Shown here: positions 28,615 to 37,115 of the stretch, piece by piece
How the letters are laid out: the number at the start of each line of letters is the position of its first letter
How positions within the stretch are numbered: position 1 is the stretch's first letter
From: DSXF01 sp964387495
Lineage (GTDB): Bacteria; Chloroflexota; Anaerolineae; Anaerolineales; Villigracilaceae
Length of the DNA stretch: 64,000 bases
Direction: 5' to 3'
Assembly (NCBI GenBank): GCA_964387495.1
Contig: CAYLXB010000008.1
Coordinates: 12,228 to 76,227, forward strand
Program-made: the position numbers and the translations under genes
Notes under the pieces: generated by a model
What the model was told of the DNA's origin: nothing
Database searches by the model: none
What the model saw: only the letters and a program-made list of their open reading frames with translations

Positions 28615-29709
28615 TCACGCAGTCACTAAATTACCGCTTTCCTGATCATATAAGTTAAGGGTATCTGCGTCGAACTTCAACCAGATTTTTTCATCCAATT
28701 TGATTTTACTGATTCCCATCACCTTAACTGTGACTTCCTGGTCGCAGCGGCGCGCCACGATGGTCGTATCAGCCCCGGCAGGAAGAACAGAGTACGCAGA
28801 AAATTCTATGGCGCCATCCAGGGGTCTTGTAGATACAGAGATATCCTCGGGACGTACTGCAACAACTACTTTCCCCGCCCGGTTTTGAGTTTCAAGTTCA
28901 ACCGTGAAGTCGCATATTGCCACTCTGTTCCTGCCCTTCACATCCCCTTCCAGCAAGTTTACTTTGGGATTGCCAATGAAGTCCGCCACGAACAGATTTG
29001 CCGGATAGTGATAGACACGGTCAGGCGTACCCAGCTGCTGGATCACACCTTCCTTCATAACAGCAATATTGGTGGACATGGTCAGCGCCTCCACCTGGTC
29101 ATGGGTTACATAAACTGTGGTAGCACCCGAGACATGGTGCAGGCGCTTCAATTCCGTTCTCATATCCATGCGCAGGCGGGCGTCCAGGTTGGAAAGCGGC
29201 TCGTCCATCAGGAACACTTTGGGGCGATACGCCAGCATGCGTGCCAGGGCAATCCGCTGCTGCTGCCCGCCGCTCATTTCACGCGGGTAACGGTCTTCAT
29301 ATCCCGACATCTGTACCTCTGCCAGCGATTCCTTTACCCGCTTGTCCATCTCTTCCTTGGTCAGTTTTTGAATCTCCAGCGCAAAGGTCATATTCTTATA
29401 AACCGTCATATGCGGCCAGAGGGCATAGTTTTGAAAAACAAGCCCAAGGTCCCGCTTGCCCGGAGGCAGGGAAATCCCCTTCTTACTGGAAAAGACCAGC
29501 TTGTCACCAATGAGAATTTCACCTTCGTTCGGATCATCCAGACCGGCGATACAGCGCAACAATGTTGTTTTACCACAGCCCGAAGGGCCCAAAAGGGTCA
29601 AGAAAGAACCCGTTTCAATGGACAGGCTGACGTTATTGACCGCTGTGACATCTCCAAAGCGTTTTGTAAGGTTGTTGATGTTGATTGTGGTTGTGGATGT
29701 GGTTGTCAT
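28615..29709 (-). CDS. ABC transporter ATPase (PotA/FbpC type)
   Basis: This 364-residue protein has Walker A G-P-S-G-C-G-K-T-T at about 40, a Q-loop in V-F-Q-N-Y-A-L-W-P, signature M-S-G-G-Q-Q-Q-R near 145, Walker B F-L-M-D-E-P and the H-loop V-T-H-D. Residues about 240-364 form the TOBE/OB regulatory domain of this class. It is encoded 12 nt after the permease gene and is expected to energise import with the fused permease and the downstream binding protein. Confidence 0.92.
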   Translation of the reverse strand: MTTTSTTTININNLTKRFGDVTAVNNVSLSIETGSFLTLLGPSGCGKTTLLRCIAGLDDPNEGEILIGDKLVFSSKKGISLPPGKRDLGLVFQNYALWPHMTVYKNMTFALEIQKLTKEEMDKRVKESLAEVQMSGYEDRYPREMSGGQQQRIALARMLAYRPKVFLMDEPLSNLDARLRMDMRTELKRLHHVSGATTVYVTHDQVEALTMSTNIAVMKEGVIQQLGTPDRVYHYPANLFVADFIGNPKVNLLEGDVKGRNRVAICDFTVELETQNRAGKVVVAVRPEDISVSTRPLDGAIEFSAYSVLPAGADTTIVARRCDQEVTVKVMGISKIKLDEKIWLKFDADTLNLYDQESGNLVTA

Positions 29710-29721
29710 GCTTTCCTCTCT

Positions 29722-31557
29722 TTACATTCCAAGGCCTTTTTTGAGGCTGCCGCCCCGGAATCGGCTGATGATGAAATTACCGATCAGGACGAGGACAATC
29801 AGGATAATGATGACCGCATTGGCCTGCTGTTCGTTCCCATTTTCGATGTACCGCATGGTCATGCTGGCCAGGACGGCGGTGGTGGGTGTTGTCAGGAGAA
29901 TGATCAGTGACAGTTCACGCATCGTCGTAATGAAAGTCAGCAGAAAACCGGAAACAAAGCCGGTGCTGGTCAACGGGAAGATGATACGGATAAAACGCCG
30001 CCAGGGACTGGCCCCTGCCACGGCGGCCGCTTCCTCCAATTCCCGGCCAACCTGGAGCATGGCTGAAACACCGCTGCGCGATGAATACGGGATATGTTTT
30101 GCCACCGAAACCACCACCAGCAGTGCAAAAGTACCATAGAGAGGTGGGATTGGCCCCACGGACCTTGTGAACATGGAAATATAGACCGCCCCAAATGCAA
30201 TCCCAGGGATCACATAGGGGATAAAAGCCAATTGTTCGACGACCTTGGCCAGCGTAGTTCCTCTGCCCTTTACGATGGCGTAACCCAGGATTACGCCCAG
30301 AAACGCCGTGAAGAAAGCTGTGTACAGCGATAATTTAATCGAGTTCCAGGCTCCCCGGTAAATCGCCGGGTTGAGCAGCACGCCTGGCTCCCCATTATTG
30401 ATCGCCACATCGCTCTCTCCAATCCAGTGTGCCAGGCTCATATTCTCCAGGCTGTAATCACCTGACCGTAGCATCAGGGTACTCCAAATCAGCAGAGTCA
30501 GCGGCAGAACAGCGATCGCAATCTGGAAGGTAACGGTAATGGCCGTAATGACACCCTTCCAATTACGCAGTTTGGTCTTCTGAGCCATGAAACCACGCCC
30601 GCCAATCGTCTCATAACTCTTGCGTGTACCAACGATTTTCTGATTGAGGAAGATGGTGGTCATCGAGAAGAGGATCAGGATGATCGCCAGCACAAACCCA
30701 TCTCCATAAGCCTGAACCGAAGTGTTCGAGCGGAGCATGGTGGAAAGTGTGTAGTAGCGGACCGGCACACCCAAAACATTCGGTCCGCCAAAAGTACCCA
30801 TTGTCTTTGAGAACGTCATGATAAAACCGGAGAGTAAAGCCGGAACGACCAGCGGGAAGGTGATCTTCCGCAGGATGCGCCCGCGGTCGGCCCCCGCCAG
30901 TTCTCCTGCCTCCTCCAGGCTGGAGTCAATGGACATCAGAGCAGCGGACACGAACAGGTAGAAGAAGGTATAGTAGTGCAACCCACTGCTGACGATGATT
31001 GGCAGCGGCCCGTAAGCCACCCAGTCTGGCGGCGGTGAACCCGTCAAATACATCAGCATACCCGGCACCCCCCCCGTTGTGCCGTTGTTGAACAATACTT
31101 TCCACGCCATGGCGATTGTCCAGGAGGGCATGATGTAAGGTACCGTTGCCAGGACATTGATGATTCTCCTGCCCGGCATATCTGTGCGTACGATCATCCA
31201 GGCCATCCCGCCCCCGATGGTGAAAGAGAGCAGGGTGGCACCCAGGGACACCGTCAAAGAATGCAGCAGAGGCTCGTACGTCATGATCTTACTGATCTTG
31301 CTTGTCAGCATTCTGATCCAGTGGAAGAGGGTAAATTGCCCAGCCACAGCATCCTTGGCATAACGAATATCATTCTCCGAGAATGTTACCGTGGTGGCGA
31401 TCATCCGGTAGAGGGGGATGATCACCATATAGAACATGACTGCCAACATGATCAAGGACAGCACCACATGCGGGCTTGTTAGCCAGCGGATACTCCTTCT
31501 CATAAAGGCAAGCACTCTTGCAGACGACAACGACCGAGGGACTTCCACAGAGGACAT
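29722..31557 (-). CDS. Fused ABC transporter permease (two MetI-like halves)
   Basis: This 611-residue membrane protein contains two binding-protein-dependent transport domains, as in FbpB/AfuB. Each half has about six helices and an EAA loop: E-A-G-E-L-A-G-A-D-R-G-R in the first half and E-A-A-A-V-A-G-A-S-P-W-R in the second. It starts 28 nt after the RpiR gene. A single polypeptide supplies both membrane domains of the importer. Confidence 0.9.
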   Translation of the reverse strand: MSSVEVPRSLSSARVLAFMRRSIRWLTSPHVVLSLIMLAVMFYMVIIPLYRMIATTVTFSENDIRYAKDAVAGQFTLFHWIRMLTSKISKIMTYEPLLHSLTVSLGATLLSFTIGGGMAWMIVRTDMPGRRIINVLATVPYIMPSWTIAMAWKVLFNNGTTGGVPGMLMYLTGSPPPDWVAYGPLPIIVSSGLHYYTFFYLFVSAALMSIDSSLEEAGELAGADRGRILRKITFPLVVPALLSGFIMTFSKTMGTFGGPNVLGVPVRYYTLSTMLRSNTSVQAYGDGFVLAIILILFSMTTIFLNQKIVGTRKSYETIGGRGFMAQKTKLRNWKGVITAITVTFQIAIAVLPLTLLIWSTLMLRSGDYSLENMSLAHWIGESDVAINNGEPGVLLNPAIYRGAWNSIKLSLYTAFFTAFLGVILGYAIVKGRGTTLAKVVEQLAFIPYVIPGIAFGAVYISMFTRSVGPIPPLYGTFALLVVVSVAKHIPYSSRSGVSAMLQVGRELEEAAAVAGASPWRRFIRIIFPLTSTGFVSGFLLTFITTMRELSLIILLTTPTTAVLASMTMRYIENGNEQQANAVIIILIVLVLIGNFIISRFRGGSLKKGLGM

Positions 31558-31585
31558 AAGTATCTCCTGATTTTTTTACCAACAG

Positions 31586-32470
31586 TCACGCATGAGCGGT
31601 ACCGTTGGTCTTTTTTAGTCGTTCGCGATATTGATCCAACTTGTCGAGATTCGTCATGATCTTTTCTTGATCCACGGAACTCAGGGCAAGTAAAAGCGCA
31701 TTGATAATCGTCATCGGAATGGTCAACGAATGGAAAGCAGAAACCGGTCCCCGGCGGGCAGCCAGGATGACATCACACTTATCCCCCACCAAGGGGCCCA
31801 GCGTATCAGTTACAAGAATGGCGGGGGTTTTATGCTGCTTTGCATATTCCAGGACCACCTGCAGTGCCGGTGTAACATTGAAGAAACCAACCGCGATCAA
31901 CAAGTCATTCTTATCCATAAGGAGCAGGGGCTCTAACAATTCCCTCCCGGATGTCCGCAGGGGAATAACATGCCGGGCCGAACGCGTCAGGCGGATTTCC
32001 AGCAGATCGACCAGGGATACCGACGGGCCCAGCCCAAAGACAAAAATGCGCTGGTGAGTCCGAAGTAACTCAACAGCCGCATTGAAAGCCTTTCGATCGA
32101 GGGTTTGAAGCGCCTCCGTAAGGTAATTGATCTCAGATGCCACCAGCCTCTCGAAAATATCCCCCGACTCATGCAGGTCGTCCAACCGGCTGCGCAGGCG
32201 GGCTGAATGTGTGGCCAGTGTACGAAAATTCTCCTGCAAGGCTACGCGCATAGCCGGATAACTCTCAAAACCAAGAGTTCGGGCAAAACGTACAACCGTT
32301 GCCTCACTAAGTTCCAGCCGTTCAGCAATTTCCCCGGCTGATAGAAAGGCCGCTTCATCCTGGTTTTGGCGCAGGTAATTGGCAATTTGTTTTTCGCTTT
32401 TGGTCAGGCTGTTATAATGCTCACTGATTATCTGACCAAAGTCTACATGTTTGGGAGAGGCTTCAACCAT
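31586..32470 (-). CDS. MurR/RpiR-family transcriptional regulator
   Basis: The gene encodes 294 residues from the ATG at 32470 with GTGAGG upstream. Residues about 1-80 are the HTH-6 domain (L-T-K-S-E-K-Q-I-A-N-Y-L, E-I-A-E-R-L-E-L-S-E-A-T-V-V-R-F-A-R-T-L-G). Residues about 125-260 are a SIS sugar-phosphate-binding domain (V-F-G-L-G-P-S, L-I-A-V-G-F). RpiR regulators normally sense phosphorylated sugars, so the inducer is probably a phosphosugar or inositol phosphate delivered by the importer encoded just downstream. It is the first gene of operon A and probably autoregulated. Confidence 0.9.
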   Translation of the reverse strand: MVEASPKHVDFGQIISEHYNSLTKSEKQIANYLRQNQDEAAFLSAGEIAERLELSEATVVRFARTLGFESYPAMRVALQENFRTLATHSARLRSRLDDLHESGDIFERLVASEINYLTEALQTLDRKAFNAAVELLRTHQRIFVFGLGPSVSLVDLLEIRLTRSARHVIPLRTSGRELLEPLLLMDKNDLLIAVGFFNVTPALQVVLEYAKQHKTPAILVTDTLGPLVGDKCDVILAARRGPVSAFHSLTIPMTIINALLLALSSVDQEKIMTNLDKLDQYRERLKKTNGTAHA

Positions 32471-32544
32471 CACGGACCTCACTCTTGTAAATAACGGACA
32501 AACTTGCAAAAGAAATTGTTTTGAAACCTTGCTTACATTTGCAA

Positions 32545-32573
32545 ATGATACAACATTTTTTGAAACTTTGCAA
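32545..32573 (-). promoter_or_regulatory. Promoter of operon A (rpiR)
   Basis: Read on the minus strand, -35 TTGCAA (32573-32568) is separated by 17 nt from -10 TATCAT (32550-32545). The block 32533-32574 aligns without gaps to 41059-41100 in front of operon B, including a common TGCAnATnATACAACA core. TTTCAA/TTGAAA-like half sites flank it and may be the RpiR operator. Confidence 0.65.
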
Positions 32574-32600
32574 GTGTTCTTTCATAACAACTTTCGCTCT

Positions 32601-33893
32601 TTAACCCGAAAAGGATTGAGTATTCGAGAGTGATGGCAAGGGTTTATCTGTGCCATCCCCCTGGATAACTTCATCACCGTCATAAGCCCAGAGTTGGGGA
32701 TACTTCTTGATCACAACACCGGCGGCAATGACACAGCCAACGCCTCCGGAGATGATTGCAAATGGAACTCCCAGAAGCTGGGCAGCCAGGCCGGATTCCA
32801 TTTCTCCCAACTGAGGTCCACCCTTGAAAAAGATCTGGGTAATGCTCATCATCCGGCCGCGCATTGCATCCGGGGTTTGGAGTTGTCGTACGGTGTTCCG
32901 GATGATCGTGCTCAGGCCATCGAAGGCGCCGATTAAAATAAGGGCAAGCATTGTCAACCCAAACCATTTGGAAAACCCAAAGAGGATGGTAGCCAGGCCA
33001 AAAAGGACCACAGAGATCGACATCAACATCCCTTGGCGGCGCAGCTTGCTTTTTTGCGAAAGATATAACCCGATGAACAAAGTTCCAATGGATTGGGAAG
33101 CAGACAGCCAGCCATACTGCACCGGCCCCACTTGCAAGATATCCCTGGCCACGAAGGGCAGCAAGGTATTTGCCGACGAAAAGAAAGTGCCAAAGAAGTC
33201 CAGGAACATCGCCGATAGGATGATAGGCGAGTTTTTGATAAACTCTATCCCTGCCCGGATTTCACGCAGGGTTTCCCGAATCTCCAGCGACCTGATTTCG
33301 ACTTCACTTCGGATATCCCCCATTGCTATCAAAGCCAGGATAACAGCAAGGTAGGAAAGCGCATTGATCCAATAAGCCCATTGCAATCCCAGATATGCAA
33401 TGACCAACCCGGAGATGGCAGGCCCCAGAATACCACCCACCTTGGATGCAATCGAAGTCAGGCTGTATGCATTTGCGAGATTCTCGCGCGGCACCAGGGA
33501 AGGGATCAGCGCCTGCCTCGCAGGTACATCGAACGCCACCGCCACTGATTGAACCGCCACCAGGCCGAACAACATCCACAGGGATACAACCCCGCTCCAG
33601 GTACCCAGCCCTAAAATCAGGGCCACACCACCCAGGGCAACCTGGGTGATGATCGTCATCTTACGCCGGTTGAATCGGTCTGCGGCCACTCCAGCAACCA
33701 GGGATAAGAAAAAGATTGGCAGGATTCGCGCCAGGCCAATCCCACTGATGACAACCGGCTGATCTGACAATGTGCGCAGGTGCCAATACAGAGCCCACAC
33801 CTGCATCTGCGAACCGGCAAAGGAGATCAGATGTCCAATCCAATACAACAAAAAGGATTGGGAGCGAAAAGCCGGAGGCATTACCATGCGCAT
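32601..33893 (-). CDS. MFS transporter (MFS_3 / EntS-like)
   Basis: This 430-residue protein has about twelve transmembrane helices and the MFS loop motif A-D-R-F-N-R-R-K between helices 2 and 3, followed by F-D-V-P-A-R-Q-A-L-I-P, typical of MFS_3 exporters. The start overlaps the end of the preceding HAD gene (TGATATG), so translation is probably coupled. As the last gene of operon B it may export a product or a toxic intermediate; the substrate is unknown. Confidence 0.82.
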   Translation of the reverse strand: MRMVMPPAFRSQSFLLYWIGHLISFAGSQMQVWALYWHLRTLSDQPVVISGIGLARILPIFFLSLVAGVAADRFNRRKMTIITQVALGGVALILGLGTWSGVVSLWMLFGLVAVQSVAVAFDVPARQALIPSLVPRENLANAYSLTSIASKVGGILGPAISGLVIAYLGLQWAYWINALSYLAVILALIAMGDIRSEVEIRSLEIRETLREIRAGIEFIKNSPIILSAMFLDFFGTFFSSANTLLPFVARDILQVGPVQYGWLSASQSIGTLFIGLYLSQKSKLRRQGMLMSISVVLFGLATILFGFSKWFGLTMLALILIGAFDGLSTIIRNTVRQLQTPDAMRGRMMSITQIFFKGGPQLGEMESGLAAQLLGVPFAIISGGVGCVIAAGVVIKKYPQLWAYDGDEVIQGDGTDKPLPSLSNTQSFSG

Positions 33894-33894
33894 A

Positions 33895-34674
33895 TCAGCC
33901 CCTACCTGCTGACATGCTTTGTGCCGGGAATAATTTCAACAGCGAACTCAATGATTGGATGACCGCATCCGGAACATCAGTCAAACCTTGTTCGGCTGGG
34001 TGCGGCCTGTCAGGCCATTCCACGACAATTCCAACCGAAAAACCAGCCAGTTTACAACCGACGATATCCTTTGAAACCCGGTTGCCAACATAAGCGCAGC
34101 AAGCAGGTTGAATATTTATCTTTCGGGCGGCTTCCAAAAATGGTTCAGGGGCTGGTTTGCGGCGCTTGAAAAAAGCCGACAGGATTACCACATCAAAATA
34201 ATTATTCCAGCCAAAGGATTCCAAACTGCGTGGAATGTCTAAAGACGACATGCTGTTGCTGATCACACCAAGTCGATAGCCACGCTGTTTCAGGGCAGCC
34301 AGCGTCTCAGCCGCTGCCGGTCGGGGCACAGGGCGCCCTTTGCGTTCACTCCAGGCCAATGTCAACTCGGCGGCTACCTGTCCGATCCGCTCACACGGCT
34401 CATCAGGCAGGATCCATCGGGTCCAAATCTCTTCTTCGGATAACTGGAGCAGGTTTTCCTGTGCCCAGTGGCCGTAAGCACCATGACGTCGGGCCAATTC
34501 CTCCCAATAAGAGTCTGGTACATGTTCTTTCCCCAATAACTTAAGCGCGCGGGCGATCGCAGCGCGCTGGGTAGGCTCGTGCGGTTCCCGCGTCCTCAAC
34601 GTACCGTTCATATCGAAAAAGATGGCTTTGATACCCTGATCTTTGGGCCCTGCAATCTCGCTGCTCATGCTCAA
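33895..34674 (-). CDS. HAD-like hydrolase paralogue with degenerate motifs
   Basis: This 259-residue protein has motif I F-D-M-N-G-T, motif II V-I-S-N, motif III R-R-K-P-A-P and motif IV Y-V-G-N-R-V-S-K-D. The second motif-I Asp is Asn and the first motif-IV Asp is also Asn, so it is the most altered of the four stand-alone copies. The cap signature I-W-T-R-W-I-L-P-D links it to the others. Its start overlaps the kinase stop by 4 nt (ATGA). Phosphatase activity is doubtful; a binding or regulatory role is possible. Confidence 0.75.
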   Translation of the reverse strand: MSMSSEIAGPKDQGIKAIFFDMNGTLRTREPHEPTQRAAIARALKLLGKEHVPDSYWEELARRHGAYGHWAQENLLQLSEEEIWTRWILPDEPCERIGQVAAELTLAWSERKGRPVPRPAAAETLAALKQRGYRLGVISNSMSSLDIPRSLESFGWNNYFDVVILSAFFKRRKPAPEPFLEAARKINIQPACCAYVGNRVSKDIVGCKLAGFSVGIVVEWPDRPHPAEQGLTDVPDAVIQSLSSLLKLFPAQSMSAGRG

Positions 34675-35861
34675 TTTCGATCCAGGATTGCAGCAACATC
34701 AGGGGTGGCCCATAGTGCTGCGCCGGTGGTGTCCACAATAATGTCGCACACTTCCATTTGCGGGCGATAGGCAATTTCGGCCATGATGAACTGATCTTTG
34801 AAGTAACGGTTGCGAAAATAGGTGGGTTCGTACTTTTTTCGGTAGTCGATATCGCGCTTCCACTTGCGTTTCAGGCGCACAGGGTCATCTGTCAGGTAAA
34901 CAACCTTGATGCCGATCAGGTGTACCACCTCGGGGATCAAAAATGGGAAGTTTCCCTCGATAAAAATGATGTCGGCAGGCTCAATCTCAATCGGTACACC
35001 TTCAGGCTTCAGGGTTCCATCCAGGTTGTGGCTGGAAGTTGCGTAGACGGTATCGTATCTCGGAATGCAGATCGGCTTGCCTTGCGTAATATCCTCCAAG
35101 CTCTGTGTGAATAGACCGAAATGAAGCGCTTCTTTGCCTTGGGTGAAAATGCCTTTAGCCTCACGATCATCCCGGTCCGTCAGGAAGTTATCCAGTTCGA
35201 TGGAGGTTGTTTTCCGGCCATCCTTTTCGAAGGCGCGGTTCAAACGTTCAACGATCTCTGTTTTGCCGGCAGCGGTCGGGCCGGCAATGGCAAGCAGGAT
35301 CGGTGTTCCGCGAAAAGCGATGATCTTCTTTACACTCTCGATAAAGAGCGCATCCACCTCATCATTGGCCTGGGCAAAAGCCTTGTAGCCAACACTCTGA
35401 ACCAGTTCGAACTCTTTTTGTTTTTGATTGAATTGGCGGTAGGGCTTGCCGCCAAAATGCGCCAGGATCTCTCTGGTGAAATAGGTGGTGCGGTGCATGA
35501 AAAAGAAACTGCGAATGTCGAAATAGAAATGCTGGTTGATCCATGCTTCCGAATAATCACCGCTCACAAGCCCCACGAAAAGCACATGCGCCAGGTGAAC
35601 GATTTTTTCATCCAACACGATCCGGTCGCCCGCGCGCGGCTTGATCTGGATACTGTCATAAAACGCGCGTGCATTGACCATCTTCTCGATCTCGACCGGC
35701 GGCGCCACCGTAACGGATTCCCAGCCCGCCTTAGGAGTAATATTGTTCAAACAGTAACGAAATTCATAGAGTTCCAGGTCGGCAATCGCAGGACTGATGC
35801 GTTTCATCCTGTCGAACAAAATCGCGGAAAATTCTTCCGGGTTGGGGAAACTTTTCAACAT
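34671..35861 (-). CDS. P-loop kinase of the phosphoribulokinase/uridine kinase type
   Basis: The gene encodes 396 residues from the ATG at 35861 with GGAG upstream. Residues about 1-185 are an unrecognised helical domain. A P-loop G-P-T-A-A-G-K-T lies near residue 195, followed by S-I-E-L-D-N-F, P-R-Y-D, I-F-I-E-G-N-F-P-F and Y-L-T-D-D-P-V-R-L-K-R-K-W-K-R-D, which are the substrate and lid elements of the PRK/uridine kinase family. It probably phosphorylates a sugar, polyol or nucleoside. The extra N-terminal domain is uncommon. It sits between ApgM and a HAD gene in operon B. Confidence 0.7.
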   Translation of the reverse strand: MLKSFPNPEEFSAILFDRMKRISPAIADLELYEFRYCLNNITPKAGWESVTVAPPVEIEKMVNARAFYDSIQIKPRAGDRIVLDEKIVHLAHVLFVGLVSGDYSEAWINQHFYFDIRSFFFMHRTTYFTREILAHFGGKPYRQFNQKQKEFELVQSVGYKAFAQANDEVDALFIESVKKIIAFRGTPILLAIAGPTAAGKTEIVERLNRAFEKDGRKTTSIELDNFLTDRDDREAKGIFTQGKEALHFGLFTQSLEDITQGKPICIPRYDTVYATSSHNLDGTLKPEGVPIEIEPADIIFIEGNFPFLIPEVVHLIGIKVVYLTDDPVRLKRKWKRDIDYRKKYEPTYFRNRYFKDQFIMAEIAYRPQMEVCDIIVDTTGAALWATPDVAAILDRN

Positions 35862-35902
35862 GTATGCTCTCCAAAATCTTTCGCCTGGCAGGGTTGAATC
35901 GA

Positions 35903-37105
35903 TCAAGCGCTGAACTTGTTAAGCCGCAGGGCATTCGCCAATGCAATCGGCATCACATCCTTTGCAGGCAGGATGCCGAGGCTGCCGCGCAGGCACGCGC
36001 GTTCCCCAAATTCAGGGATGTCATCTGCACGTACAAACTGACTATAGAGCAAGACCGGTACAGGATGCCAGCTGTGTCCTTTAAGTACTGCTGGCGTGGA
36101 ATGATCCCCACCAACAATGACGACATCCGGTTTGAGGGCCATCAGGCGCGGAACCAGCGCATCCACATCTTCGATAATGCTGACCTTGCGGGCAAAGTCG
36201 CCATCCTCTCCGGCAATATCGGTGTTTTTCACATGCAAATAGAAAAAGTCATGTGCATCCCAATGCTTTTCGAGAGTTGTAAATTCATCCGCCACATCCT
36301 TCCCCTGTACTGGCAGTATCTGCATACCAACCAGTTTTGCAATACCCCGGTAAGTGGGATTGATTGCAATTCCTGCAGCGCGCAGTCCATAGGTCTCTGC
36401 AAAAGACGGGATCGTGGGATAACTGTCGAAGCCTCGCAAGAGGATCATGTTCGCAGGCTGCCGATTGGCCAACAACTTGCGAGCCCGATCCACAAATTGG
36501 TTCACCAGCCGGTCTGTCTTTTTCGAATCCGCCTTCAGGGCGCGAATAGGCAGCGGAGCCTTTCCGTTTTTCAAGGGATCAGAACCAGTCAAAGCCGCCC
36601 CCAATTCTGGACCGCGCATGATCACTGCCAGACGGTGTTCTTTCACTGTCTCGACAAAGAACTCGACATCCTCAATCTGGGTGGTCAGCAGTCCCGCCAG
36701 TTCCTTGCTCAAATCAGTCGGGATTCGGCCGGCCCGGCGGTCTATGACCAAACCAGTTGAGTCCACGGAGCAAAAGTTGCCGCGTGCGGCGACATCATTG
36801 GGAGCCAGATCAAAGCCAATACCGACAGCCTCCAGCACCCCCCGCCCGATTCTAAATTTGACCGGATCGTAGCCGAAGATGCCGAGGTGCCCTGGACCGC
36901 TTTCGACTGTAATTCCCGGCCCAAGTGGAACGGTAAGTCCCAGTGCAGACTGTTTCGCCAGCATATCCAGATTGGGCGTGTGCGCAGACTCCAATTCAGT
37001 CTTGCCGCCTGGTTCCATCGGTAGGCCGCCCAGGCCATCCATGATGAGCATGACGATCTTGGTCTCAGCAGGAATGACAAGCTCACGTAAAAATTCCAGG
37101 TCCAT
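35903..37105 (-). CDS. apgM: ApgM-type cofactor-independent phosphoglycerate mutase
   Basis: The gene encodes 400 residues from the ATG at 37105 with GGAGG 5 nt upstream. It has the archaeal-type layout of the alkaline phosphatase superfamily: I-M-D-G-L-G-G near residue 22, the nucleophile region E-S-G-P-G-H-L-G-I-F-G-Y-D-P near 65-80, G-R-G-V-L-E-A-V-G, and C-terminal metal sites with H-V-K-N-T-D and V-V-G-G-D-H-S-T-P. The enzyme normally interconverts 2- and 3-phosphoglycerate. It is encoded 10 nt after a circularly permuted member of the same superfamily, so a dedicated role in this locus, rather than general glycolysis, is possible. Confidence 0.82.
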   Translation of the reverse strand: MDLEFLRELVIPAETKIVMLIMDGLGGLPMEPGGKTELESAHTPNLDMLAKQSALGLTVPLGPGITVESGPGHLGIFGYDPVKFRIGRGVLEAVGIGFDLAPNDVAARGNFCSVDSTGLVIDRRAGRIPTDLSKELAGLLTTQIEDVEFFVETVKEHRLAVIMRGPELGAALTGSDPLKNGKAPLPIRALKADSKKTDRLVNQFVDRARKLLANRQPANMILLRGFDSYPTIPSFAETYGLRAAGIAINPTYRGIAKLVGMQILPVQGKDVADEFTTLEKHWDAHDFFYLHVKNTDIAGEDGDFARKVSIIEDVDALVPRLMALKPDVVIVGGDHSTPAVLKGHSWHPVPVLLYSQFVRADDIPEFGERACLRGSLGILPAKDVMPIALANALRLNKFSA

Positions 37106-37115
37106 GAAAACCTCC

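Noticed and set aside
27132..28658. 508-codon open frame opposite the binding-protein gene
   Set aside because: It is antisense to a clear lipoprotein with a lipobox and family motifs. The antisense protein has no signature.
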